The position numbers and the translations under genes were made by a program. Under the pieces are notes generated by a model. The model ran no database searches. It was given only the letters and a program-made list of their open reading frames with translations, and was not told the DNA's origin. A stretch of 64,000 nucleotides of DNA from Myxococcus terminator_A (GTDB lineage: Bacteria; Myxococcota; Myxococcia; Myxococcales; Myxococcaceae), in contig JBLZWL010000075.1 of NCBI GenBank assembly GCA_049194865.1, positions 62,001-126,000 on the forward strand, given 5' to 3'. This document shows positions 16,396-24,555 of this stretch, piece by piece; the first letter of the stretch is position 1, and each line of letters opens with the position of its first letter.

Positions 16396-18432
16396 ATGCG
16401 TCTGTCCGCTGTCCTGTCACTGTCCACGCTGATGGTCGTCTTGTGTGGCTGCCCTGATGACCCGGACCCCGTACCCGACTCGGGGACTCCCGACTCCGGT
16501 GTGCCTGACTCCGGTGTGCCTGACTCCGGTGTGCCTGATGCCGGTGCTCCCGATGCGGGCGAGCCGGACGCGGGGACTCCCGATGCGGGCAATGAACTCT
16601 CCGAGGTGCCCCTGTGGCGGGTGGACCATGACGCCACCTTCGCTGCGGGGTGCTTCGGCCGCACCGTCGCGCTCGGAGACCTGGATGGCGACGGCCAGAA
16701 GGACCTCGTCGTCGGTGCCCCGCCCTGCATGGGCCAGACGCGTGAGTCCGGTCGCGTCTACCTCTTCCCCGGACAAGCCCCGTACTTCGCGAAGCAGGGG
16801 CCCTCGTGGCCCATGGACTGGCGCAACCCCAACTCGCGCACCAACGGCAACCTCATGACGGTCACCGTGGGCAACATCGACGGGGATGCCTACGCGGACC
16901 TGCTCATCACCGGTCTGTACGGCGCGCTCGTCTTCAAGGGGCGTCCCGTCCTGTCGGAGCTGCTCTCCGAGGTCGCCTTCCAGGTGCCGGGCGGTGGCGT
17001 GTACGGCAACGCGCACCTGACGGATGTCACCGGCGACGGCCTGGATGACCTGGTCAGCTCGAAGGCGGGCGTCGTGTCCGTGTACCGAGCGCAAGCAGGA
17101 CAGGTGCCCTTCGCCCTGGTGCCCCGGACGGCCGCTCTCTTCGGGACGTCGGTGCGCCGTGTGGGAGACACCAACGGCGACGGCGTGCAGGACGTGGTGG
17201 TCTACAGCGGCGAGACGTTCCACCTCTATCTGGGCTGCAAGCAGGACAGCGCGCTCACGTGTGATGGCGCGCTGACGGCCCAGCCCGTGTGGTCCCTGCA
17301 GGCCTGGGCCATGGGCCTGTTCCCTGACCTCAACGGAGACGGACAGCCCGAGCGCTTCACGGGGCTCGGCGGTGGCACGTGGCAGCTCTACCTGTCGGAC
17401 GCGCAGTCCACGGGGGGCTATGGGCCCACGTCCACGTGGCAGTTGGTGGAGGACCCGCTGTTCTCGCTGCTCGGCTCACCGCTGCCGGTGGGGGACCTGG
17501 ACGGCGATGGACAGGCGCACGACTTCATCGCGAGCTCGATGGGCCGGCTGTACTTCTTCTCTCCCGGCGCGGCCATCTCCTCGGACTTGAAGCCCTCCTT
17601 CGCGTGGCCTCGCGCGGACGTGCTGCCCGCCAACTACGAGGGCTTCATGAGCCACTCGGTGCTGGCGCCCGGAGACCTGGACGGCAATGGCTTCCGTGAC
17701 CTCGTGGTGGGCATCGCTCCGCCGCTCGGTCTGGTGGATGGGCCCGCGGGCCGCGTCGTCATCCTCGGAGGCGGGCACGTCCCCGCGCCGCCCGCGCCGC
17801 GCCCGCACCTGCCGGAGTCGAAGAGCTGCGGACTGGTGATGGACCCGGTGAATGGCAAGCCGGACCTCACCGTGGATGGAGACGTGCTCGCGCGCTCGCT
17901 GTACGTGGAGCGCAAGACCTTCAAGGCGGACGCCTGCGAGGTGTTGGAGGGCTGCGTGCCGGCCGCGGGGCAGCGCCGCCTGCTGCGCTTCAGCACCTCC
18001 ATCGTGAACCTGGGCAACGCGGTGGCGGATGTGCCCACGTCCGAGGAGCGGCCCGACCTCTATGTCTTCGACGCGTGCCACGGCCACGAGCACCTGACGG
18101 ACTTCGCCGGCTACGCGCTGCGCGACGCCGAGGGCAAGGACGTCGTCACCGGCCGAAAGCAGGGCTTCTACCTGGTGGACTACCACCGGCAATGCTCGGA
18201 CGCCGCGCCGATTACCTTCGGTGAGCGCATGAGCATCTCCGCCGGCTGGTCGGATATCTACGTCGCGGACATCCCCTGCCAGTGGATTGACATCACCGAC
18301 CTCACCGACGGCACGTACACGCTGCGCGTCGGCGTGGACGAGAAGGACATCATTCAAGAGGCGAACGCGATTCCCAACGAAGTGAAGCTGGATGTCCGCA
18401 TCGACGGAGACACCGTGACGGTGGTGCGCTGA
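16396..18432 (+). CDS. Lipoprotein with FG-GAP repeats and lysyl-oxidase-like domain
   Basis: 678 aa. A signal peptide ends in the lipobox VLCGC (Cys19). A low-complexity linker of PDSGV/PDAGx pentapeptides follows (about residues 26-65). Next come several FG-GAP/VCBS calcium-binding repeats (GDLDGDGQKDLVVG, GNIDGDAYADLLITG, GDTNGDGVQDVVVYSG, GDLDGNGFRDLVVG), which form a beta-propeller. The C-terminal about 200 residues match lysyl-oxidase-like domains: FDACHGHEHLTDFAGYALRD holds the His-x-His-x-x copper ligands, followed by GRKQGFYLVD and GWSDIYVADIPCQWIDITDLTDGTYTLRVGVD. Animal lysyl oxidases are copper amine oxidases that crosslink proteins; the bacterial role is unproven. It should sit on the cell envelope. 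A tandem paralog follows 105 bp downstream. Confidence 0.85.
   Translation: MRLSAVLSLSTLMVVLCGCPDDPDPVPDSGTPDSGVPDSGVPDSGVPDAGAPDAGEPDAGTPDAGNELSEVPLWRVDHDATFAAGCFGRTVALGDLDGDGQKDLVVGAPPCMGQTRESGRVYLFPGQAPYFAKQGPSWPMDWRNPNSRTNGNLMTVTVGNIDGDAYADLLITGLYGALVFKGRPVLSELLSEVAFQVPGGGVYGNAHLTDVTGDGLDDLVSSKAGVVSVYRAQAGQVPFALVPRTAALFGTSVRRVGDTNGDGVQDVVVYSGETFHLYLGCKQDSALTCDGALTAQPVWSLQAWAMGLFPDLNGDGQPERFTGLGGGTWQLYLSDAQSTGGYGPTSTWQLVEDPLFSLLGSPLPVGDLDGDGQAHDFIASSMGRLYFFSPGAAISSDLKPSFAWPRADVLPANYEGFMSHSVLAPGDLDGNGFRDLVVGIAPPLGLVDGPAGRVVILGGGHVPAPPAPRPHLPESKSCGLVMDPVNGKPDLTVDGDVLARSLYVERKTFKADACEVLEGCVPAAGQRRLLRFSTSIVNLGNAVADVPTSEERPDLYVFDACHGHEHLTDFAGYALRDAEGKDVVTGRKQGFYLVDYHRQCSDAAPITFGERMSISAGWSDIYVADIPCQWIDITDLTDGTYTLRVGVDEKDIIQEANAIPNEVKLDVRIDGDTVTVVR
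16492..16536 (+). repeat. 15-bp tandem repeat, three perfect copies
   Basis: The unit GACTCCGGTGTGCCT occurs three times in a row and codes for the Asp-Ser-Gly-Val-Pro linker of the lipoprotein. Decayed versions continue to about 16590. Slippage here would change linker length without breaking frame. Confidence 0.9.
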
Positions 18433-18460
18433 CCCCGTCCGCCGGGACGTAGCCAGGGTC

Positions 18461-18485
18461 GGGCGCGTGGAGTCCTCGCGCGCCC
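18461..18485 (+). terminator. GC hairpin between tandem lipoprotein genes
   Basis: GGGCGCG (18461-18467) pairs with CGCGCCC (18479-18485). There is no T-run, so it may be a pause or attenuator rather than a full terminator. Confidence 0.35.
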
Positions 18486-18537
18486 GGCCCGTGACACGAG
18501 GTGTTTTCCCCGCGGTACCCCACAAGAGGAGTCGCTC

Positions 18538-20496
18538 ATGCGTGTGGCCTCGAAGTCACTGGTCGTCGTGTGCCTGCTGTCCGCGCTGGTTGGCTGCAAG
18601 GACGAGGAGCCGGAGCCGCCTCCCGCGCCGAAGCCCACGCTCTCCGAGACGCCGCTGTGGCAGGTGAAGGCGGACCCGAGCTTCACCAACGAGTGCTTCG
18701 GCGGCTCCGTGGCGCTGGCGGACTTCAATGGGGATGGCCGCGAGGATTTGGTGGTGGGCTCGCAGGCCTGTCAGTTGTGGCTCACCAGCACTCGCAGCCC
18801 GGGACGCGTGTCCATCTTCGTGGGACAGGAGAAGTTCTACTCCTCCCAGGCCGTGTCCGCGCCGCTGACGTGGCAGAACACGCACCCGAGTACCTCCGGG
18901 CAGGCGCTCCAGGTGGCGGCGGGCGACGTGAACGGAGACGCCTACGCGGACCTGCTCGTGTATGGCCGCTACGGCTCCTCCGTCTTCCTGGGCCAGGCGG
19001 ACCTGGCGGCGATGCTGGCCACGCCGACCTTCAGGGTGCCAGGAAACGGCACGTTCTCGAGCTCCTTGTTCGTGGACTTGAATGGAGATGGCCGGGATGA
19101 CCTCATCGCCACCCGCACCACCGAGCAGTACTTCTACCTGTCCACGCCTGGCGCCAGGGAAGAAGGCCTCTTCACCCTTGCGCGCACTCGCACGGGATAC
19201 CTCTCCGCTTCGGCCGCCGGCGACCTGAATGGGGATGGCGCGGAGGACGTGTCGCTCATCCTGGACGATGGCCGGCTGGGCTACTTCCTCGGCTGCAAGC
19301 CTGGCAGTTCCTTCGCATGCAACGGCCCCATTTCCACGGAGCCGTGGCGAATCGAGACCCTCGCCGGGTCGGTCGACTTCCTGCCGGACATGAATGGAGA
19401 CGGACATCCAGAGTCCTTCGTGTGGGCGGATTCGGGCCCGTTCCATTTCCATTTCTCCCAGGCTGACGGCACGTTCTCCTCCACGCCGGCCTGGTCCACG
19501 CTGGGGGACCCCGCCTTCCCCTTCTTCGGCGTGTTCTCCGGCGCGAGTGTCGTCGGCGACATGGACGGTGACGGCCAGCGCAACGACTTCGTGGTGGGCT
19601 CCGCGGGGCGGCTCTATTTCTTCTCACCGGAGGACGGCATCTCCCAGGCGCTGCAGCCCGTCTGGTCCTGGCCCCGAGGCGACGCCGTTCCCAACGGCTA
19701 TCGGACGTACCGGCGCTATTCCGTGGTGGCGCCAGGAGACCTGGATGGCGACGGTCTCGATGACCTGGTGGTGGCCTCCACCGAGTTCGGCGATGTCCTC
19801 GACAAGCCCATGGGCGACGTGTCCGTCTACGGAGGAGGCCAGGTGCCAATGACGCCCGCCGCACCCCCCTACCTGCTCGCGCCGAAGTCCTGTGATTTGG
19901 GCGTGGACGAGGTGAACGGCAAGCCGGACCTCACGGTGGACCAGGACGTGCTCGAGCGCACGGTGCACGTGGTGTGGAAGCACTTCGCCGACGACGCGTG
20001 CGAGGTGCAGGAGCAGTGTGTGCTCGCCCCCGGTCGTCGCAAGCTCCTGCGCTTCAGCACCTCCATCCAGAACCTGGGCAACAAGGCGGCGGTCCTCCCG
20101 CCCATCGAGGAGAACCCGGACCTGTATGTCTATGACGCGTGCCACGGGCACGACCACCTCACCCACTTCGCCGCCTACGAGCTGCGGGACTCCCAGGGCA
20201 ACGCGGTGATGACGGGGCGCAAGCAGGGCTTCTACCTGGTGGACATCCAGAGCTACTGCGCGGACTCGCCGAACTGGACCAACCACGAGCCCATGGGCAT
20301 CTCCCCGGGCTGGTCGGACATCTACACGCTCGACACCCCGTGCCAGTGGGTGGACATCACCGACGTGGCGGACGGCACCTACACGTTCCAGGTCAGCGTG
20401 GACACTCGCGACATCGTCGAGGAGGGCACGGTCCACCCCAACACCGTGGCCTTCCCGGTGCGCTTGGAGGGAGACACCGTCACGGTGCTTCCGTAG
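18538..20496 (+). CDS. Second FG-GAP/lysyl-oxidase-like lipoprotein (tandem paralog)
   Basis: 652 aa, clearly paralogous to the preceding gene along its full length. Lipobox LVGC (Cys21) after a short signal peptide; a Pro/Glu linker (EEPEPPPAPKP) replaces the PDAG repeats. FG-GAP repeats recur (ADFNGDGREDLVVG, GDVNGDAYADLLVYG, VDLNGDGRDDLIA, GDLDGDGLDDLVVAS). The C-terminal lysyl-oxidase-like domain keeps YDACHGHDHLTHFAAYELRD, GRKQGFYLVD and GWSDIYTLDTPCQWVDITDVADGTYTFQVSVD. Conservation of the histidines in both copies argues that metal binding matters. The two arose by duplication and then diverged well beyond the recent duplications further right. Envelope location is predicted; substrate unknown. 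Confidence 0.85.
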   Translation: MRVASKSLVVVCLLSALVGCKDEEPEPPPAPKPTLSETPLWQVKADPSFTNECFGGSVALADFNGDGREDLVVGSQACQLWLTSTRSPGRVSIFVGQEKFYSSQAVSAPLTWQNTHPSTSGQALQVAAGDVNGDAYADLLVYGRYGSSVFLGQADLAAMLATPTFRVPGNGTFSSSLFVDLNGDGRDDLIATRTTEQYFYLSTPGAREEGLFTLARTRTGYLSASAAGDLNGDGAEDVSLILDDGRLGYFLGCKPGSSFACNGPISTEPWRIETLAGSVDFLPDMNGDGHPESFVWADSGPFHFHFSQADGTFSSTPAWSTLGDPAFPFFGVFSGASVVGDMDGDGQRNDFVVGSAGRLYFFSPEDGISQALQPVWSWPRGDAVPNGYRTYRRYSVVAPGDLDGDGLDDLVVASTEFGDVLDKPMGDVSVYGGGQVPMTPAAPPYLLAPKSCDLGVDEVNGKPDLTVDQDVLERTVHVVWKHFADDACEVQEQCVLAPGRRKLLRFSTSIQNLGNKAAVLPPIEENPDLYVYDACHGHDHLTHFAAYELRDSQGNAVMTGRKQGFYLVDIQSYCADSPNWTNHEPMGISPGWSDIYTLDTPCQWVDITDVADGTYTFQVSVDTRDIVEEGTVHPNTVAFPVRLEGDTVTVLP

Positions 20497-20569
20497 CCTC
20501 GCGAGGCCATGAGCCAGGGGCAGGCGGGGAGCCGATCGGCTGTCCTACCTGCTCCGGCTCCCTGGGAAT

Positions 20570-20592
20570 CCCCCGGGTGGAATTCCCGGGGG
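20570..20592 (+). terminator. Hairpin downstream of lipoprotein pair
   Basis: Perfect 8-bp stem CCCCCGGG (20570-20577) with CCCGGGGG (20585-20592) and a 7-base loop. No T-tract follows; possibly a terminator or transcript-end structure before the permease genes. Confidence 0.45.
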
Positions 20593-20704
20593 TGCTGCGT
20601 GGGTGGAAATCTCCGTGCAATCATCACCCCGCTTCCGGCGTAGGGCGTGGTACCGGAGCGTGCCGCCGGTGCGGCGCCACCGCCGACGCGAGAGGGTGTT
20701 TCAC

Positions 20705-21931
20705 GTGAGCATCAGGGTCGACGTGTGGGAGGGCGGGCGCATCGCGCTGTTTTCGCTGCGAGCCAACCGCCTGCGGACGGTGCTGACGACGGTGGGGATT
20801 GGCGTGGGCGTCTGCACGCTGCTGGCCATCGTCGGCATCATCCAGGGCATCAACCAGTCCTTCGCGGACCAGCTCGCGCAAATCGGCGCCAACACCATCC
20901 AGGTGTCCAAGTTCCCCTGGGCCATGGGCGGCGACTGGTGGGAGTACCGCAACCGGAAGAACCTGTCCGTGGACCTGCTGCCCGCCATCCTCCAGTCCTC
21001 GGAGCACGTGGTGGCGGCGGCGCCCGTCTTCTTCGACCGCGCGGAGGTGCGCTTCCTGGACCGGCGCATGGCGGCGGTGACGGCGATAGGGACGACGGCG
21101 GACTACTCCATCATCTCCTCCTACACCGTGGACAAGGGCCGCTTCCTCACCGACGCGGACGTGAACACGCGCTCGCCGGTGGTCGTCATCGGCGCGGAGC
21201 TGACGCGCACGCTGTTCCCCGGGCTGGACCCCGTGGGCCACCGCATCCTGCTCGCGGGCAAGCCGTACCGCGTGGTGGGCACGCTGGAGGCCAAGGGCAC
21301 CGTGCTCGGGGAGAATCAGGACACGACGGTGCTGATTCCCTACCGCACCTTCCAGGAGCAGTTCGGCAAGCGCAACTCGCCCAACATCATGGTGTCGGTG
21401 GACTCGCCCGAGCACACGCTCGACGTGGTGGACCAGATGACCCCGGCGCTGCGCCGCGCGCGAGGGACTCCGCCCGGTATGAAGGACGACTTCGCCATCA
21501 ACCGGCCCGAGCAGCTCGCCAACATGTACGCCCGGCTCACCGGCGCGCTGTACGGCGCGGCGACGGGCGTGGGGCTCATCACTTTGCTGGTGGGTGGCAT
21601 CGGCATCATGAACATCATGCTGGTGTCGGTGCGCGAGCGGACGCGGGAGATTGGCGTGCGGCGCGCGCTGGGGGCGAAGAAGCGCACCATCATCATCCAG
21701 TTCCTGCTGGAGGCCTCCAGCGTGTCCGCCGTGGGCGGCGCCCTGGGGACGCTGGTGGGGCTGGGGCTGGCCAAGACGGTGTCGTTCATCACGCCGCTGG
21801 CGGCGGCGGTGGAGCCGCTGACGGTGGTGGCGGGCGTGGGCTTCGCCGCCTCGGTGGGCCTGCTGTTCGGCATCTGGCCCGCGGCGCGCGCGGCGAACCT
21901 GGACCCGGTTGAAGCGCTTCGCCACGACTGA
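20705..21931 (+). CDS. ABC transporter permease, MacB/FtsX type (first of pair)
   Basis: 408 aa from GTG 20705 (codons back to 20603 are unconserved and Arg-rich). Domain order is that of MacB-family permeases: an N-terminal membrane helix (VLTTVGIGVGVCTLLAIVGIIQGI), a large periplasmic MacB_PCD domain (about residues 45-250), then three helices of the FtsX domain with the conserved LLVGGIGIMNIMLVSVRERTREIGVRRALGAKKRTI block. The ending ARAANLDPVEALRHD is also typical. Such proteins are mechanotransmission permeases that need a MacB-type ATPase; here the ATPase domain is absent. It is followed 12 bp later by a second permease. Confidence 0.87.
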   Translation: MSIRVDVWEGGRIALFSLRANRLRTVLTTVGIGVGVCTLLAIVGIIQGINQSFADQLAQIGANTIQVSKFPWAMGGDWWEYRNRKNLSVDLLPAILQSSEHVVAAAPVFFDRAEVRFLDRRMAAVTAIGTTADYSIISSYTVDKGRFLTDADVNTRSPVVVIGAELTRTLFPGLDPVGHRILLAGKPYRVVGTLEAKGTVLGENQDTTVLIPYRTFQEQFGKRNSPNIMVSVDSPEHTLDVVDQMTPALRRARGTPPGMKDDFAINRPEQLANMYARLTGALYGAATGVGLITLLVGGIGIMNIMLVSVRERTREIGVRRALGAKKRTIIIQFLLEASSVSAVGGALGTLVGLGLAKTVSFITPLAAAVEPLTVVAGVGFAASVGLLFGIWPAARAANLDPVEALRHD

Positions 21932-21943
21932 GGAGACACCGCG

Positions 21944-23167
21944 ATGATGGCCTTGCTGGACACCTTGCGGCTGGCGTTCGGGACGTTCGTCTCCAACCCG
22001 CTGCGCTCCTTCCTGACGCTGTTGGGCATCGTCATCGGCGCCACCACGGTGGTGGCGATGATGGGGCTCATCGAGGGCCTGCGGAACCAGGTGAACGAGA
22101 ACCTGTCCGAGCTGGGCGCCAATTGCTTCCAGGTGCAGCGGCTGCCCTTCGGCGCGGGCAACCTGACGCTGGCGGAGCTGTCGCGCCGGCCCCGCTTCAC
22201 CTTCGAGGACCTGGACGCCATCCGCGAGCTGCCCTCGGTGCTGACGGCGGCCGGCGAGGACTCCAAGGGGGGACAGAAGCTGTCCACGCAGCAGCGCGAG
22301 ACGCGCGCCAACATCGGCGTGTGGTCCGGGACGCCCGAGTACTTCCAGACGAACTCCGTGGTGGTGGCCACCGGCCGCGCCTTCACGGACACCGAGTATC
22401 TGGATGGCCGACGCGTCGCGGTGATCGGGCCGGACCTGGCGGACACGCTGTGGCCGGGGATGGAGCCCCTGGGGCAGACGTTCCGCCTGCAGGGCCGCAA
22501 CTTCACGGTGGTGGGGACGACGAAGCGCAAGGGCAGCTTCCTGGGCGGTGGCGGCCAGGACAACACGGTGATGATGCCGCTGACGGCGTTCCGTCCGCTG
22601 TACGGGCTGAACAACTTCCGGGTGAGTGTGCAGGCGCACTCGGCGGAGGTGCTGAAGCGGGCGCAGGACGAGGTGACGGTGCTGATGCGGCGGCGTCACG
22701 GGCTGAAGCCGCTGGAGGCGGACGACTTCTTCGTGTTCTCCAACGAGAGCTCCACGGAGATGTTCAACAACATCTCCCAGGTGATTTCCGTGGCCAGCTT
22801 CGGCGTGTGCCTGCTGTCGCTCCTGGTGGGCGGCATCGGCATCCTGAACATCATGCTGGTGGCGGTGACGGAGCGGACCCGGGAGATTGGAATCCGCAAG
22901 GCGCTGGGCGCGAAGAAGCGGCGCATCCTCGCGCAGTTCGCCACGGAGGCGGTGGTGCTGTCGCTGACCGGCGGTGTGCTGGGCGTGCTCCTGGGAGTGG
23001 GGCTGGCGCACCTGGCGCGCTGGGTGCTCGGCCTGCCCACCGAGGTGCCGGGCTGGGCGGTGGGCCTGTCCCTGGCGATGAGCTGCGGTGTGGGGCTGGG
23101 GTTCGGAATCTATCCGGCTGCTCGCGCCGCGAAGCTGGACCCCGTGGAGGCGATGCGCACGGAGTAA
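21944..23167 (+). CDS. ABC transporter permease, MacB/FtsX type (second of pair)
   Basis: 407 aa; two adjacent ATG codons (21944, 21947) follow a GAGGAG site. Same architecture as the previous gene: N-terminal helix (FLTLLGIVIGATTVVAMMGLIEGL), MacB_PCD periplasmic domain (about 45-245) and FtsX block with LLVGGIGILNIMLVAVTERTREIGIRKALGAKKRRIL, ending AAKLDPVEAMRTE. The pair could make a heterodimeric permease for export of a lipid, peptide or lipoprotein. Neither an ATPase nor an HlyD-type adaptor is nearby, so these parts must be encoded elsewhere. A strong terminator follows. Confidence 0.87.
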   Translation: MMALLDTLRLAFGTFVSNPLRSFLTLLGIVIGATTVVAMMGLIEGLRNQVNENLSELGANCFQVQRLPFGAGNLTLAELSRRPRFTFEDLDAIRELPSVLTAAGEDSKGGQKLSTQQRETRANIGVWSGTPEYFQTNSVVVATGRAFTDTEYLDGRRVAVIGPDLADTLWPGMEPLGQTFRLQGRNFTVVGTTKRKGSFLGGGGQDNTVMMPLTAFRPLYGLNNFRVSVQAHSAEVLKRAQDEVTVLMRRRHGLKPLEADDFFVFSNESSTEMFNNISQVISVASFGVCLLSLLVGGIGILNIMLVAVTERTREIGIRKALGAKKRRILAQFATEAVVLSLTGGVLGVLLGVGLAHLARWVLGLPTEVPGWAVGLSLAMSCGVGLGFGIYPAARAAKLDPVEAMRTE

Positions 23168-23199
23168 TGCGCCACCCGAAGTCCCGCTGTGTCCCATGA

Positions 23200-23238
23200 A
23201 AAGGGGCCCCGCCCGCGTACAGCGGACCGGGCCCCTTT
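23200..23238. terminator. Bidirectional Rho-independent terminator
   Basis: AAAGGGGCCC (23200-23209) pairs perfectly with GGGCCCCTTT (23229-23238), giving A-run and T-run on opposite sides. It separates the rightward permease operon from the leftward small peptide gene and can serve both strands. Confidence 0.8.
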
Positions 23239-23259
23239 CTCGCGTCTAGGCCGCGAGGA

Positions 23260-23418
23260 CTACGGGCAGGGGCCGGTGCAGATGAGCTGGCCGGTGATGG
23301 GGTGCTTGTAACAGAACGGGGCGCACTCGGACTTGGGGGCCTCGGTCGTGAAACCGGTGGTCACACCAAAGACAGCAACGAGGGCAACGGCAATGCGGAG
23401 ATTCTTGAGGGCCGACAT
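23260..23418 (-). CDS. Small secreted peptide with two CX3C motifs
   Basis: 52 aa from ATG 23418, with GGAGA nine bases upstream; longer in-frame extension to 23559 lacks support. A signal peptide (MSALKNLRIAVALVAVFGVTTGF) is followed by a short mature part, TTEAPKSECAPFCYKHPITG and then QLICTGPCP. The four cysteines form two CxxxC pairs (CAPFC and CTGPC), suggesting two disulfides. No family is recognised. Short secreted Cys peptides of this kind are common in myxobacteria and their roles are unknown. The region upstream is strikingly AT-rich (about 23455-23495), probably holding its promoter. Confidence 0.65.
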   Translation of the reverse strand: MSALKNLRIAVALVAVFGVTTGFTTEAPKSECAPFCYKHPITGQLICTGPCP

Positions 23419-23593
23419 GGGGTGTGTCTCCAGACTGCGTGTCTGTACGGCCCGGCAAGGATGGTATTGAATGTAATTAATAACAACTAAGAAATCGGGG
23501 ATAGCGCTGCGCGTGTGGTCTTGACGGAAAGACTCACACGGAGCGAGGTAGTGAAACATCGCGGCTCACCGCGGTGATTTGGCGCGCCTGTAA

Positions 23594-24373
23594 CTATCGA
23601 GTGTGCTGGTTGGAGCGAGGGCCGCCGCCGGCCCATTGGTAGCCGAGCGTCGCGCCTGTGCCGATGAGGGCGAGGCCGATGAGGGAGCGGGCGCTCTTGA
23701 GGCGGGTGCTGGGTTCGGCCAGTCGGGTGAGCAGGCCGTCGACGGCGATGGCGAGCAGGGTGCCGGTGGCCGCGCCGCCGAGGGCTCCGAGGTACGCGTC
23801 GGTCCGGTCCTGGCTGCGTCCGAAGGCGACCTCGCCCATGCCCCAGGTTCCGAGCGCGGCGAGCGGCGGGGTGAACAGGAGTCCCCCGGTGAAGGCGGCG
23901 ACCTCCAGGTCCATCCAGCGCGCGGCGCCCGGCGTGACAGGCCTCATGAAGAGCAGCCGCGAGGGCAGGTAGCCCGCGAGCATTCCCGCGGCGCTCTCGG
24001 CGGCGGTGGCGCCCAGGCGTGTGTCACCGCCGACGCGCGTCGCGCCCCACACGCCGCCGAGCGGGAGCAGGGCCAGTCCTCCGTGCGCCACCCAGGCACC
24101 CGTGGACAGCGGGAGGTCTTCCCGCGTGGGGAGGACTGGGACACCGCTCATGCCGGGCAGCCGTGTGCCCTCGGGGCTGGAGGTGTCGGCGCGGAGGGTG
24201 AGGGCTCGTCGTGGCTCCGCGTCGTGCCGGAGCGGTGTGTCGGCGGCGAGGCGTCGCGGTGTGTCGGCGGCGAGGCGTCGCGGTGTGTCGGCGTGTGCGG
24301 AGGTGGTTCCCAGCAGGAGCGCGAGGGAGCCGATGCTCAGGAGGAAGCGTGCTCTCGGAGGAAGTCTTGGCAT
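23594..24373 (-). CDS. Hypothetical envelope protein with signal peptide
   Basis: 259 aa from ATG 24373 (MPRLPPRARFLLSIGSLALLLG...ADT, a clear signal peptide ending AHA). After cleavage comes a repeat-bearing linker with ADTPRRLA twice and ADTPLRHD, encoded by a 24-bp tandem repeat. The rest is glycine- and alanine-rich with several hydrophobic segments (WVAHGGLALLPLGGVWGATRVGG, FTGGLLFTPPLAALGTWGMGEVAFG, AYLGALGGAATGTLLAIAVDGLL, SLIGLALIGTGATLGYQWAGG), so it is probably an outer- or inner-membrane protein. No family recognised. It diverges from the phospholipase D gene. Confidence 0.7.
   Translation of the reverse strand: MPRLPPRARFLLSIGSLALLLGTTSAHADTPRRLAADTPRRLAADTPLRHDAEPRRALTLRADTSSPEGTRLPGMSGVPVLPTREDLPLSTGAWVAHGGLALLPLGGVWGATRVGGDTRLGATAAESAAGMLAGYLPSRLLFMRPVTPGAARWMDLEVAAFTGGLLFTPPLAALGTWGMGEVAFGRSQDRTDAYLGALGGAATGTLLAIAVDGLLTRLAEPSTRLKSARSLIGLALIGTGATLGYQWAGGGPRSNQHTR
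24233..24293 (-). repeat. 24-bp tandem repeat, 2.5 copies
   Basis: Unit beginning CGGTGTGTCGGCGGCGAGGC at 24233, 24257 and, partial, 24281. It encodes the repeated ADTPRRLA linker just after the signal peptide of the envelope protein on the minus strand and keeps reading frame. Confidence 0.9.
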
Positions 24374-24555
24374 GGGGCTCGCGGGCCGGGTGCGGACGGG
24401 GAGGGTGCTCACGCGTGGGCCCTGGCTCCAGCGGGTGAGGGGCCCGAGTGCCCTGCGTCGCACACTGTGCTCGTCCCGAGGTGTTGGCGGATGGACGGCC
24501 CGGCGTGTGTCCGGTGGCAGGTGCCGACCTGGAGGAGAGCCACTAGCTTCGGGCG

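Noticed and set aside
20624..23197. An 857-codon minus-strand frame over both permease genes
   Set aside because: Composition (HRQHH, RRHH runs) is that of a shadow frame; the plus-strand permeases are unmistakable.
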